The notes under the pieces: model-generated
What the model was told of the DNA's origin: nothing
The model's input: the letters and a program-made list of their open reading frames with translations, nothing else
The model's database searches: none
Part shown: positions 8,108 to 15,412 of the stretch, piece by piece
Position numbering within the stretch: the stretch's first letter is position 1
Layout of the letters: each line of letters starts with the position of its first letter
Made by a program: the position numbers and the translations under genes
From: Rhodospirillales bacterium
Lineage (GTDB): Bacteria > Pseudomonadota > Alphaproteobacteria > Rhodospirillales > UBA2165
Assembly (NCBI GenBank): GCA_016777585.1
Contig: JADHRD010000011.1
Location: 1-38,361, forward strand
DNA: 38,361 bases
Reading direction: 5' to 3'

Positions 8108-9244
8108 ATGGATAAAATTTGGGTTACCTTAATTACTGGTTTTTTAGGCAGTGGCAAAACAACGTTACTAAATACACTGTTAGAACACCCAGCGATGTCT
8201 CAGGCTGCCATAATCGTCAATGAATTCGGAGAAATTGGTCTAGATTATGATCTTGTTGAAAGATCAGATGAAAACGTTATTCAATTAGCTAATGGTTGCC
8301 TCTGCTGTTCGGTGAAAAGCGATCTAATTGATACATTTAGAGATTTGTACATTCAGAGGAATGCAGGAACAATACCATTTTTTGATAGGGTAATCATTGA
8401 AACAACAGGGATTGCAGATCCAGCTCCAGTTCTACAAATAATATTAACCAACCCGATGGTGTTTAATCACTTCGCTCTAGATGGTGTGGTCACTACTGTC
8501 GATACAGTAAATGGTATCTCATCATTAGATCGTTTTCCTGAATGCATAAAGCAAGCTGCAATAGCAGATCGTTTAATAATTAGTAAAATAGATTTAAGCG
8601 AAAGTGACAAGGACATAAGTGATCTGAAAAATCGATTAAGACTGCTCAATCCGGCTGCTAAGATTATTGCCACAACTACGAAAGATGCCAATCCTTCGGA
8701 TCTTTTTGGAACTGGAATATTTGATCCAGAGACAAAAGCACTAGATTTTGATAATTGGTTAAATACAGATTCTTATGAAAACCAACTTCCATTGGAACAA
8801 ATCAAGCCAAATTCCAAAGAACCTGATACAGAGGCTATGGAATATTATAAGGAACACAGCCATACACCTGAGTTGCCAGAACATCATCATGACCCTAACA
8901 TTAATTCTTTTGTCATCGTAAAAGACAAACCGATCAGTCTTAAAGTGTTGAGTATGTTTCTAGAGGGTCTGACAAAAGAGGCTGGGCCAGATTTACTAAG
9001 AGTGAAAGGGATCATAAACGTACTAGAACGTCCCGATCAGCCAGCCGTAATTCAAGGGGCTCAGCAAATTTTTCATTCTATTGATTGGATGGAAAAATGG
9101 CCAAGTGAAGATAAAAGAACTAGAATTGTTTTTATTACTCGCAATCTTAACCAAGATTATATTGAAGAAACATTAAGTCTGATAGAACGTGTAGCCAATA
9201 GAACGATTGAAGCCGCGGTTAGAACTCCGCAAAAAAGTGCGTAA
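8108..9244 (+). CDS. COG0523 (CobW/G3E family) GTPase, putative metallochaperone
   Basis: 378 residues. Walker A GFLGSGKTTLLN (11-22), the family's metal-binding CXCC as CLCC (Cys64, Cys66, Cys67), Walker B-like IIETTGIADPAP (97-108) and the base-recognition motif SKID (159-162). A His-rich linker HSHTPELPEHHHD (250-262) is typical of metal-handling members, and the CobW C-terminal domain follows (about 265-378). These GTPases load or store metals such as Zn or Co, or insert metal into partner enzymes (for example the CobW, HypB and UreG relatives). It begins 16 bases after the M24 gene, so it probably serves that metalloenzyme; that link is inference from synteny. Which metal it handles cannot be told. 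Confidence 0.9.
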   Translation: MDKIWVTLITGFLGSGKTTLLNTLLEHPAMSQAAIIVNEFGEIGLDYDLVERSDENVIQLANGCLCCSVKSDLIDTFRDLYIQRNAGTIPFFDRVIIETTGIADPAPVLQIILTNPMVFNHFALDGVVTTVDTVNGISSLDRFPECIKQAAIADRLIISKIDLSESDKDISDLKNRLRLLNPAAKIIATTTKDANPSDLFGTGIFDPETKALDFDNWLNTDSYENQLPLEQIKPNSKEPDTEAMEYYKEHSHTPELPEHHHDPNINSFVIVKDKPISLKVLSMFLEGLTKEAGPDLLRVKGIINVLERPDQPAVIQGAQQIFHSIDWMEKWPSEDKRTRIVFITRNLNQDYIEETLSLIERVANRTIEAAVRTPQKSA

Positions 9245-9320
9245 TATCAAATAAAGTTTGACGACACCTACGCTAAAATAAAAGGTACAAATCAACAAAA
9301 TTAAGAATTAAAGGGGTAAT

Positions 9321-9608
9321 ATGCTTTTTACAATTTTTTGCATCGATAAAATAGGTATGGAAGATAAAAGATCTGCGGCAATGCCAGCGCATGTTGAGTA
9401 TTTAAATAGCCTGACTAGTATCAAAAATATAATGTCTGGTCCTTTAATGGACGATAACATGAAAAATATTATTGGTAGTTTGTATATACTTGAGGCTAAG
9501 GATAGGGCCGCAATCGAAGATTTTACATCGAAAGACCCATTGGTGGCAGCGGATATTTGGAAAAGTATCGAAATTCGTGCCTTTAACAAACGCGTTGATA
9601 ATAGATAA
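9321..9608 (+). CDS. YCII-related domain protein
   Basis: 95 residues, the typical length of stand-alone YCII proteins (dimeric ferredoxin-like fold). Features that fit are the opening hydrophobic strand MLFTIFCIDK, AHVEYLNSL with the conserved His, a central MSGPL, IGSLYILEAKD and DPLVAADIWKSIEIRAFNK. YCII proteins are small cytosolic proteins; some act in ring cleavage or dehalogenation, but most are uncharacterised. AAGGGG lies just upstream of the ATG. It is 76 bases after the COG0523 gene and 33 bases before the SDR, consistent with one operon. Its function here is unknown. Confidence 0.8.
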   Translation: MLFTIFCIDKIGMEDKRSAAMPAHVEYLNSLTSIKNIMSGPLMDDNMKNIIGSLYILEAKDRAAIEDFTSKDPLVAADIWKSIEIRAFNKRVDNR

Positions 9609-9641
9609 CCATAGTTTTTAACATAAACGAGGAGAAGAAGA

Positions 9642-10427
9642 ATGGATTTAGGACTAAAAGGTAAGAATGCGGCAATATCAGGCTCTAGTCAGGGTATTGG
9701 ATATGCTATTGCAAAGTCACTTGCTGAGGAAGGGTGTAACGTCGCTTTATCAGCACGTAATCAAGAGCGACTTGACCAAGCGGTGGCAGACTTTGAGGCA
9801 AAAGGTGTTAAAGCAGTTGGCGTGCTTTGTGACCTTTCAAGCGAAGAGGGTTGCGCAAAATTTATCGAAGAGAGCGCATCTGCACTTGGTGGACTTGATA
9901 TATTAGTCAATAATGTGGGAGGCATGATCCCGGGTTCAATTGACAGTGTTACGCCAGAAATATGGGATACTATTTTAAATACAAATCTTATGTCTTTCGT
10001 TCATACAACAAAACATGCTGTTCCTCATATTAAAAAATCAAGTGCGGGTAGAATATTAAATGTTTCTGGTGTAACTGGTAAGCAGTTATTTCCTGGTGCT
10101 TTAACTACAACAATTCCAAATACAGCAATACACGGATTTGCAAAAATAATGGCCGCTGAACTCGGTCCAGATAATATTACTGTGAATACTATTTGCCCCG
10201 GTTTTACAAAAACAGAGTCATGGGGGCCCCGAGCAGATGGTATTGCCAAGGCTAAAGGGATTGAGGCTGATCAGGTTAGGGGTGGTATCTCTGCACAAAC
10301 TCTTCTTGGGCGTTGGGCTGAGACACAAGAGATTGGTGATGCTGCTGCATGGATGGTTTCTGAAAAAAATAGCTACCAAACGGGAACCGTTGTTGAAGTC
10401 TGTGGTGGGTTTAATAAATATATTTAA
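9642..10427 (+). CDS. SDR-fold oxidoreductase with replaced Tyr/Lys catalytic pair
   Basis: 261 residues, a normal classical SDR length. The cofactor motif SGSSQGIGYAIA (14-25) and DILVNNVGG (with the NNxG stabilising motif) are intact, and Ser142 in ILNVSGVTG matches the catalytic Ser. Aligning backwards from the conserved AAELGPDNITVN helix, the YxxxK positions fall on Thr156 and Asn160 (TTIPNTAIHGFAK). The standard proton-donor Tyr and Lys are therefore absent, which suggests a dehydratase, isomerase or binding role, or a relocated active site. ATG 9642 follows GAGGAG. It is the last gene of the plus-strand set and is followed by a possible terminator at 10443-10467. I am sure of the fold but not of the reaction. 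Confidence 0.85.
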   Translation: MDLGLKGKNAAISGSSQGIGYAIAKSLAEEGCNVALSARNQERLDQAVADFEAKGVKAVGVLCDLSSEEGCAKFIEESASALGGLDILVNNVGGMIPGSIDSVTPEIWDTILNTNLMSFVHTTKHAVPHIKKSSAGRILNVSGVTGKQLFPGALTTTIPNTAIHGFAKIMAAELGPDNITVNTICPGFTKTESWGPRADGIAKAKGIEADQVRGGISAQTLLGRWAETQEIGDAAAWMVSEKNSYQTGTVVEVCGGFNKYI

Positions 10428-10442
10428 AGTGATTACCAAAGT

Positions 10443-10467
10443 AGGGCAGACTATAAAAACCTGCCCT
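10443..10467 (+). terminator. Possible terminator hairpin after the SDR gene
   Basis: AGGGCAG at 10443-10449 pairs with CTGCCCT at 10461-10467 across an 11-base A-rich loop, 15 bases after the SDR stop codon. The tail (TATTGGTTAA) is a poor T-run, so intrinsic termination is only possible. Position at the end of the operon supports the call. Confidence 0.4.
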
Positions 10468-10487
10468 TATTGGTTAATCCTGCCTAA

Positions 10488-10509
10488 CCCCGTGAGTTTA
10501 ACTCAGGGG
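10488..10509. repeat. GC-capped inverted repeat
   Basis: CCCC (10488-10491), a bulged G, then the odd palindrome TGAGTTTAACTCA (10493-10505) and GGGG (10506-10509) form a strong hairpin in an otherwise AT-rich gap. No T-run follows on either strand. It lies between the plus-strand SDR gene and the remains of a minus-strand GST gene. It could be a bidirectional stop, an operator, or a leftover of a dispersed repeat. Confidence 0.4.
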
Positions 10510-10547
10510 AAATTTCAGAATACCGAAATCCATGGCAATAGGCTTTT

Positions 10548-11056
10548 TCATAAGGTATTCGGGATTCCACATTTTTTAAACCATTCTGTCATTTTGGCTA
10601 GATCACGGGTTCATACGCAATCGTAGCCTAAATTGTCCATACGATCTATTAATGGCCCTACACATATATCTGCTAAAGAATAAAATTAACTCAAAATCGA
10701 TGAACCTCCGCCGTCACTAATGACCATATTAATTCGCTCGACCGTTTGCCGAATATCATTTAAAGCATTCTCGATTTTGACATCCGTTCTCTTTCTTTTG
10801 CACCATTAGGTGTTAGTTTATCTTCCCCGAATACCTCGTCTATATACTCTATAATTACTGAGGAATCTGAGATTGGATAACCATCATGTATCAGAGTAGG
10901 AACAACTTCGTTGGGGTTTAGTTTAAGACATTCTGGCGTTAAGTGATCTGTCGCTCCTATAGTCAAGTCAAGTCAATTCAATCCCTTTTTAGACAGCGTA
11001 ATTTTAACTTTCAATCTACAGGTTGACGCTGGAAACTTGTATGATGGCATCGTCAT
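10548..11056 (-). pseudogene. Decayed glutathione S-transferase gene
   Basis: From the ATG at 11056 (AGGA upstream) the frame reads a GST N-terminal domain: TCRLKVKITLSKKGLN, a TGA at 10973-10975, then TPECLKLNPNEVVPTLIHDG and SSVIIEYIDEVFG. The same order occurs in the intact GST-like gene at 375-1184, where the TGA position corresponds to a Trp (GLDW against GLN-stop). After about 10767 the frame shifts and the middle of the protein is missing. A second block, FYSLADICVGPLIDRMDNLG, matches the GST domain-2 signature, followed by DLAKMTEWFKKCGIP near the end. Stops, frame change and internal deletion make a functional product unlikely. (AGTCA)3 at 10961-10975 overlaps the stop. The strand is shared with the downstream genes 11087-14107. 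Confidence 0.75.
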
Positions 11057-11086
11057 TATCGTTTTCCTATTACTATATTAAAACTA

Positions 11087-11998
11087 TTATTTTCTCACCA
11101 CCAAGAAAATACCTGAACAAACAAAAATAGCTCCAATAATGTGATAGAGAAATAACTCCTCGCCAAGAAAAATCATGGCCAATGCAGCACCATAAACTGG
11201 CATTAGATTGATAAAAACTGATGCTCTTTGCGGCCCAATAATTCTATTGCCATTGTTCCAAAGGGCAATTGCAGCGATCGATATTGTAATCGCAAGAATA
11301 AAAGCCCAAAATCCAGTCATAAAATTAAATGGCACAGCCTTGAAAAGAAGTGTCTCTCCAATATAAAAAGGTAAAACTGGAAACGTGCCAAAAAACAAGA
11401 TGACAAATAGTGTCGCGAACGTTCCTAGTTCTCGGGGTAATTTACGAAGATTGATGGCATACATAGAGTAAGAAGTAATTGCCATCACGACAATTAGGTC
11501 ACCCATATTAAAATCTAATTTCACTAACGCATTAAAATCAGCCTTAAAAATCATAAAAAGTACGCCAACAGAAGCTGATAATATTCCAAAATATTGTATC
11601 CCCCTAAGACGCTCTTTTAAGACAATCCAAGTTAGTAATGTAGTAAGCGCTGGTTGTGCAGTATTTACAAGAGACGCATTTATGGCAGTGGTAAAATACA
11701 ATGATGTAAAAAGAAGTGTGCCCCCACCAACCATAAAAGTCCCTTGCAATAAATATAAACGCCAGTATTTCTGTATAGTATCTTTGTTAGCCCAAACTTC
11801 TTTCCATACAAAAGGTAACAAAATAACTGCAGCTAGTAACCACCTCCAGAAAGTCAATCCTATCAGCGGGATATTATCTCCGACTCCTCTCGCAATCACT
11901 ACCCCAATCGCCCATAATAAAACTGTTATTCCAATCATTAAATAGGCTAATTTAGGGCTTGTTATGGCTCCAAGATTGAATCTCACCCGAAAGTTCAT
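11087..11998 (-). CDS. EamA/DMT-superfamily inner-membrane transporter
   Basis: 303 residues, almost entirely hydrophobic, with about ten transmembrane segments in two EamA repeats (roughly 15-150 and 165-300). Landmarks are LAYLMIGITVLLWAIGVVIA, FWRWLLAAVILLPFVWKEVW, NTAQPALTTLLTWIVLKERL and, in the second repeat, RASVFINLMPVYGAALAMIF with FLGEEL. The family exports metabolites such as amino acids, nucleosides or drugs, or takes up nutrients; the substrate cannot be deduced. Its ATG overlaps the stop of the 95-residue gene upstream (ATGA type), so the two are translated together. Confidence 0.9.
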   Translation of the reverse strand: MNFRVRFNLGAITSPKLAYLMIGITVLLWAIGVVIARGVGDNIPLIGLTFWRWLLAAVILLPFVWKEVWANKDTIQKYWRLYLLQGTFMVGGGTLLFTSLYFTTAINASLVNTAQPALTTLLTWIVLKERLRGIQYFGILSASVGVLFMIFKADFNALVKLDFNMGDLIVVMAITSYSMYAINLRKLPRELGTFATLFVILFFGTFPVLPFYIGETLLFKAVPFNFMTGFWAFILAITISIAAIALWNNGNRIIGPQRASVFINLMPVYGAALAMIFLGEELFLYHIIGAIFVCSGIFLVVRK

Positions 11999-12282
11999 TT
12001 GCTGTTATCCAACCGATCCAGATCTTTTATCGCAGACGCTAATATATTTCTCACTGGATTATTTTCAGACAATGATCTAAGCGCCGTGTCATGTGCTGAT
12101 CGAAATTTTAATAGTATTGTCTCAATACTTTGAGCTTCAGTATTCAGCAATCTGTCTCCAATTTTTTTCATTTCATCTGGTTCTAGCTCTAGATCAGGAG
12201 ATATTCTCATAGCACTTGACCACATATTACAAAGCTCAATTAGAACCGTTTCGTCTATAGGTTTATTATTTCTTAGACTCAT
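11995..12282 (-). CDS. Hypothetical protein, small alpha-helical
   Basis: 95 residues, not recognised. The protein is charged, without cysteine-pair motifs or a signal peptide, and looks all helical (ETVLIELCNMWSSAMRIS, EPDEMKKIGDRLL, IETILLKFRSAHDTALRSL, ILASAIKDLDRL). The ATG at 12282 has AAAAGG 9 bases upstream, and its stop overlaps the DMT transporter start by four bases, both good signs of a real gene. Tight coupling suggests a role tied to the transporter, but no function can be named. Confidence 0.65.
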   Translation of the reverse strand: MSLRNNKPIDETVLIELCNMWSSAMRISPDLELEPDEMKKIGDRLLNTEAQSIETILLKFRSAHDTALRSLSENNPVRNILASAIKDLDRLDNSK

Positions 12283-12354
12283 ACTTTTACCTTTTAATTA
12301 AAATCAGAGTAAAACTACTCAGAAACTTAACAATAGAGAAATTAAGGTCATTAT

Positions 12355-13038
12355 TTAATTGGAGAGATAGTCCGGGACATCTAATTGAATAACTCGGTCA
12401 ACAAAGATACCCGGTGTTATAATGGCCTCAGGGTTTAATTCACCTAAAGGCACGATTTGGTCAACCTGCACGACGGTAATATTACCCGCCATCGCCATCG
12501 AGGGACCAAAATTACGAGCTGACTTATCATAGGTCAAATTACCCCAACGATCTGCTTTCTTTGCCTTAATAAAAGAAAAATCCGCCTGTAATGGAAACTC
12601 TAAAACATAATCTTTGCCAGCTATTTGACGTGACTCTTTTCCCTCTCCTAACTTCGTTCCAAACGAAGTAGGCGTATAAAAACCCCCAATACCCGCTCCT
12701 TGAGCGCGGATTCTCTCGCTTAAAGTTCCTTGGGGAACAATTTCTAACTCTATTTCCCCAGTTTGATAAAGATCCTTTACAACTGCCTTCTTTGCTGCGG
12801 TCGGAAATGAGCAAATTACCTTATTTACGCGTTTCATGGCTATCAACTTTGCTAATCCATGATATGCTTCACCCGCATTATTTGAGATAGCCGTTAAATT
12901 TTTCGCTCCTTGCTCAATAATAGCCTCCATTAAAAGACTAGGTGCACCTGCTTCACCAAAACCACTAACCATAATGGTTGCCCCATCCTCAATTCCAGCA
13001 ACAGCCTCATTCAATGTAGAAACAATTTTATTTATCAC
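12355..13038 (-). CDS. 3-oxoacid CoA-transferase, subunit A (orphan)
   Basis: 227 residues, typical of the A subunit of succinyl-CoA:3-ketoacid CoA-transferases. It shows MINKIVSTLNEAVAGIEDGA at the N-terminus, the CoA-binding glycine stretch VSGFGEAGAPSLLMEAI, GIGGFYTPTSFGT, KAKKADRWGNLTYDKSARNF and IITPGIFVDRVIQL. GTG at 13038 is the start; no in-frame ATG precedes the conserved region. The A subunit lacks the catalytic Glu, which lies in subunit B, and no B gene is present on either side. The neighbours are a quinone oxidoreductase upstream and a small unknown gene downstream. Either B lies elsewhere or this copy is a leftover. Confidence 0.9.
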   Translation of the reverse strand: MINKIVSTLNEAVAGIEDGATIMVSGFGEAGAPSLLMEAIIEQGAKNLTAISNNAGEAYHGLAKLIAMKRVNKVICSFPTAAKKAVVKDLYQTGEIELEIVPQGTLSERIRAQGAGIGGFYTPTSFGTKLGEGKESRQIAGKDYVLEFPLQADFSFIKAKKADRWGNLTYDKSARNFGPSMAMAGNITVVQVDQIVPLGELNPEAIITPGIFVDRVIQLDVPDYLSN

Positions 13039-13096
13039 AGAACTCTAACCATATTTTTACTCAATTAAGACAAAGAATATAATAACTCATAATTAT

Positions 13097-14107
13097 TTAA
13101 ATAACCTTCAGAATGATTTTACCCATATGTTGGCTACTCTCCATTAATTCATGAGCTTTCGATGCATTTTCCAGATCAAAAACTCTAAAAATATGTGGCT
13201 TCACAATGCCTTTATTCATTAAGTCTGTAAAATCTTTACTGAACCTGGACGTTATAAGAGCTTTTTCATTGTTTGTTTGAGGCCTCAAAGTTGATCCGGA
13301 TATTGTAATTCTGTCGCGTAGAACACGACCGAAATTAATTTCCGCTTTTGAACCTCCCAAAAATGCAATAAGCGCAATCCGTCCATCTCGGGCCATAATA
13401 TTTATTTCTTTTTGGACATAATCGCCAGTAACCATATCTAAAACAACATCAATACCGTTTCCATCAGTGAAATCAAAAGCTACTTTAGGCCATTCTTCGG
13501 TTTTATAATTAATAACCTTATCTGCTCCCTGATCGAGACAAAACTGACATTTCTCATCTGAACCCGCCGTCGCAATTACCACAGCTCCCTTCGCTTTAGC
13601 CAATTGAATAGCCGCAACACCAATTCCACTACTACCGCCATGTACTAGAAAATATTCTCCTTCTAAAAGTTTAGACCGCATAAAAATATTATAATAAACA
13701 GTATAAAAGTTCTCAGGAACTGCAGCAGCCATCTCTGGTGTAAAATTTTTGGGCCATGGAAGACAATGTGAAAAATTAACTGATGAATATTCAGCATATC
13801 CTCCACCGTGTGTAAGGCCCATTACCTCGTCCCCAATATTCCAACTAACAGCTTCCCCGCCAACAGCGACAACTGTACCAGCAACTTCCAAACCAGGTAG
13901 CGGGTTCGCATCAGCTGGCACTGGGTAGTGACCCGTTCGTTGAGCTATATCAGGTCTATTTACACCGACTGCGCTATTTTTTATCAATATGTCGTCGGCT
14001 TTTAAAGTAGGAAGAGGCACCTCAGTTACCTCTAACATTTCCGGTCCTCCCGGCTCTTTTATATTAATCGCACGCATTTTAGACGGAAGATGAATTTCAT
14101 TAGACAT
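13097..14107 (-). CDS. NADPH:quinone oxidoreductase (zinc-free MDR family)
   Basis: 336 residues. The GroES-like N-terminal domain includes GVNRPDIAQRTGHYPVP, with Asn-Arg typical of quinone reductases of the PIG3 type, and PLPGLEVAGTVVAVG. There are no zinc-binding cysteines. The Rossmann domain carries HGGSSGIGVAAIQLA and ATAGSDEKCQFCLDQGADKV. The C-terminus shows the substrate lid typical of PIG3-like quinone/enal reductases (ITISGSTLRPQTNNEK). It reduces quinones or alpha,beta-unsaturated carbonyls with NADPH in the cytosol. ATG 14107 lies 84 bases after the rodA stop. A LacI-operator-like AAAACGTTTT at 14169-14178 lies in that gap. Confidence 0.92.
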   Translation of the reverse strand: MSNEIHLPSKMRAINIKEPGGPEMLEVTEVPLPTLKADDILIKNSAVGVNRPDIAQRTGHYPVPADANPLPGLEVAGTVVAVGGEAVSWNIGDEVMGLTHGGGYAEYSSVNFSHCLPWPKNFTPEMAAAVPENFYTVYYNIFMRSKLLEGEYFLVHGGSSGIGVAAIQLAKAKGAVVIATAGSDEKCQFCLDQGADKVINYKTEEWPKVAFDFTDGNGIDVVLDMVTGDYVQKEINIMARDGRIALIAFLGGSKAEINFGRVLRDRITISGSTLRPQTNNEKALITSRFSKDFTDLMNKGIVKPHIFRVFDLENASKAHELMESSQHMGKIILKVI

Positions 14108-14191
14108 AATCTATTTTCTTTCTTTAAATATATTTTTAGTCTTATTATACATAGACATTTTTTGAATGAAAACGTTTTACAATTTGAACAG

Positions 14192-15316
14192 TCATATATA
14201 TCTCCCTTCAGAATCTCCAGGGCTTATATGGGTATCACGATGAACAAAAGCGCAAAGCAACAGGCCAAAGCTGAACATCAATGTCATCATTGCAGATCCA
14301 CCGTAAGAGATTAGCGGCAAAGGCATTCCGACTATGGGTAAAATTCCCATTACCATTGAAATATTCACAAAAATATTAAGGAAAAACGATATTGAGACCC
14401 CCATACATATTAGTCTACCAAAGTGATTTCGACATCTAACTGAAATGGCAAACGCATATATTAACATTAGTAAATACAAAAAAATTAGTGCTAATCCTCC
14501 AATAAGCCCTAACTCTTCAGCTAACATTGTAAAAATAAAATCTGTGTGCTTCTCCGGCAAGAAACTTAGGTGACTTTGTGACCCCTTAAGAAATCCTTTA
14601 CCAAATATTCCACCCGATCCTAATGCAATCTTTGACTGAAGTATATGATAGCCAGCTCCTAGGGGATCTCTTCCTGGATCGAAAAATGTTAAAAGACGTG
14701 ATTTTTGGTAATCCAAGAGAACAAAATTCCATATTGGATAACATGCTATTATTGAGAGCACTAAACCAACAGCAAAAAACCAAAGTTTTACACCCACCAA
14801 GAATAACATCGTCAAACCTGTCGCTACCAATAAGATAGTCGTACCTAAATCTGGTTGACGAAGTATCAAAAGAGCGGGGAAAATAATTAGAACTAAGGGC
14901 ATACTTATATGAATAAAACTATTCACGTACACTAGTCTTCTTGCATAAAAATACCGCGCGATCGCTAGAATAATTGCAACTTTCATTATTTCTGAAGGCT
15001 GTAAATTAAATATACCAAAATTAATCCATCGTTGAGCCCCCATACCAATAATTCCACCAAACTCGACGACTAACAAAAGACCTATCGCTATAAAATAAAT
15101 AACATATGCATATTTAAGCCAAACACGAATATCCACAATAGCGACTATTAGCATAAGGGTTAAACCAATAAAAAATCTTATAATTTGGCGCGTTGCCCAA
15201 GGATCCATCCTACCATTTGACGCAGAATATAACATGAGAAAACCAACAGAAGCCGTCAAGCAGATCAGCAAGACAAACACCCAATTTATCTGTAATAATT
15301 TCTGACCAATTGTCAT
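14192..15316 (-). CDS. rodA: Peptidoglycan glycosyltransferase RodA
   Basis: 374 residues of SEDS-family membrane protein with about ten transmembrane helices. Family signatures are RWINFGIFNLQPSEIMKVA, LRQPDLGTTILLVATGL, GKGFLKGSQSHLSFLPEKHT, DFIFTMLAEELG and the C-terminal GMPLPLISYGGSAM. RodA polymerises lipid II into glycan strands during cell elongation and works with PBP2, encoded directly upstream. ATG at 15316. It is the last gene of the mreB-mreC-mreD-mrdA-rodA cluster, with a 96-base gap from mrdA. Confidence 0.97.
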   Translation of the reverse strand: MTIGQKLLQINWVFVLLICLTASVGFLMLYSASNGRMDPWATRQIIRFFIGLTLMLIVAIVDIRVWLKYAYVIYFIAIGLLLVVEFGGIIGMGAQRWINFGIFNLQPSEIMKVAIILAIARYFYARRLVYVNSFIHISMPLVLIIFPALLILRQPDLGTTILLVATGLTMLFLVGVKLWFFAVGLVLSIIACYPIWNFVLLDYQKSRLLTFFDPGRDPLGAGYHILQSKIALGSGGIFGKGFLKGSQSHLSFLPEKHTDFIFTMLAEELGLIGGLALIFLYLLMLIYAFAISVRCRNHFGRLICMGVSISFFLNIFVNISMVMGILPIVGMPLPLISYGGSAMMTLMFSFGLLLCAFVHRDTHISPGDSEGRYI

Positions 15317-15412
15317 ATCCTAGATTCCATTTAATATTTTTGTTTCATACCCACAAAACTAACCACCGAAGTTCTAAATTACGGATAATAATTCCTTTAA
15401 AATAACAGATAT

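Noticed and set aside
10237-10626. A 129-codon plus-strand frame overlapping the SDR 3' end
   Set aside because: It is a frame shadow of the SDR gene that runs on into the intergenic hairpins and pseudogene remains; the protein has no family features.
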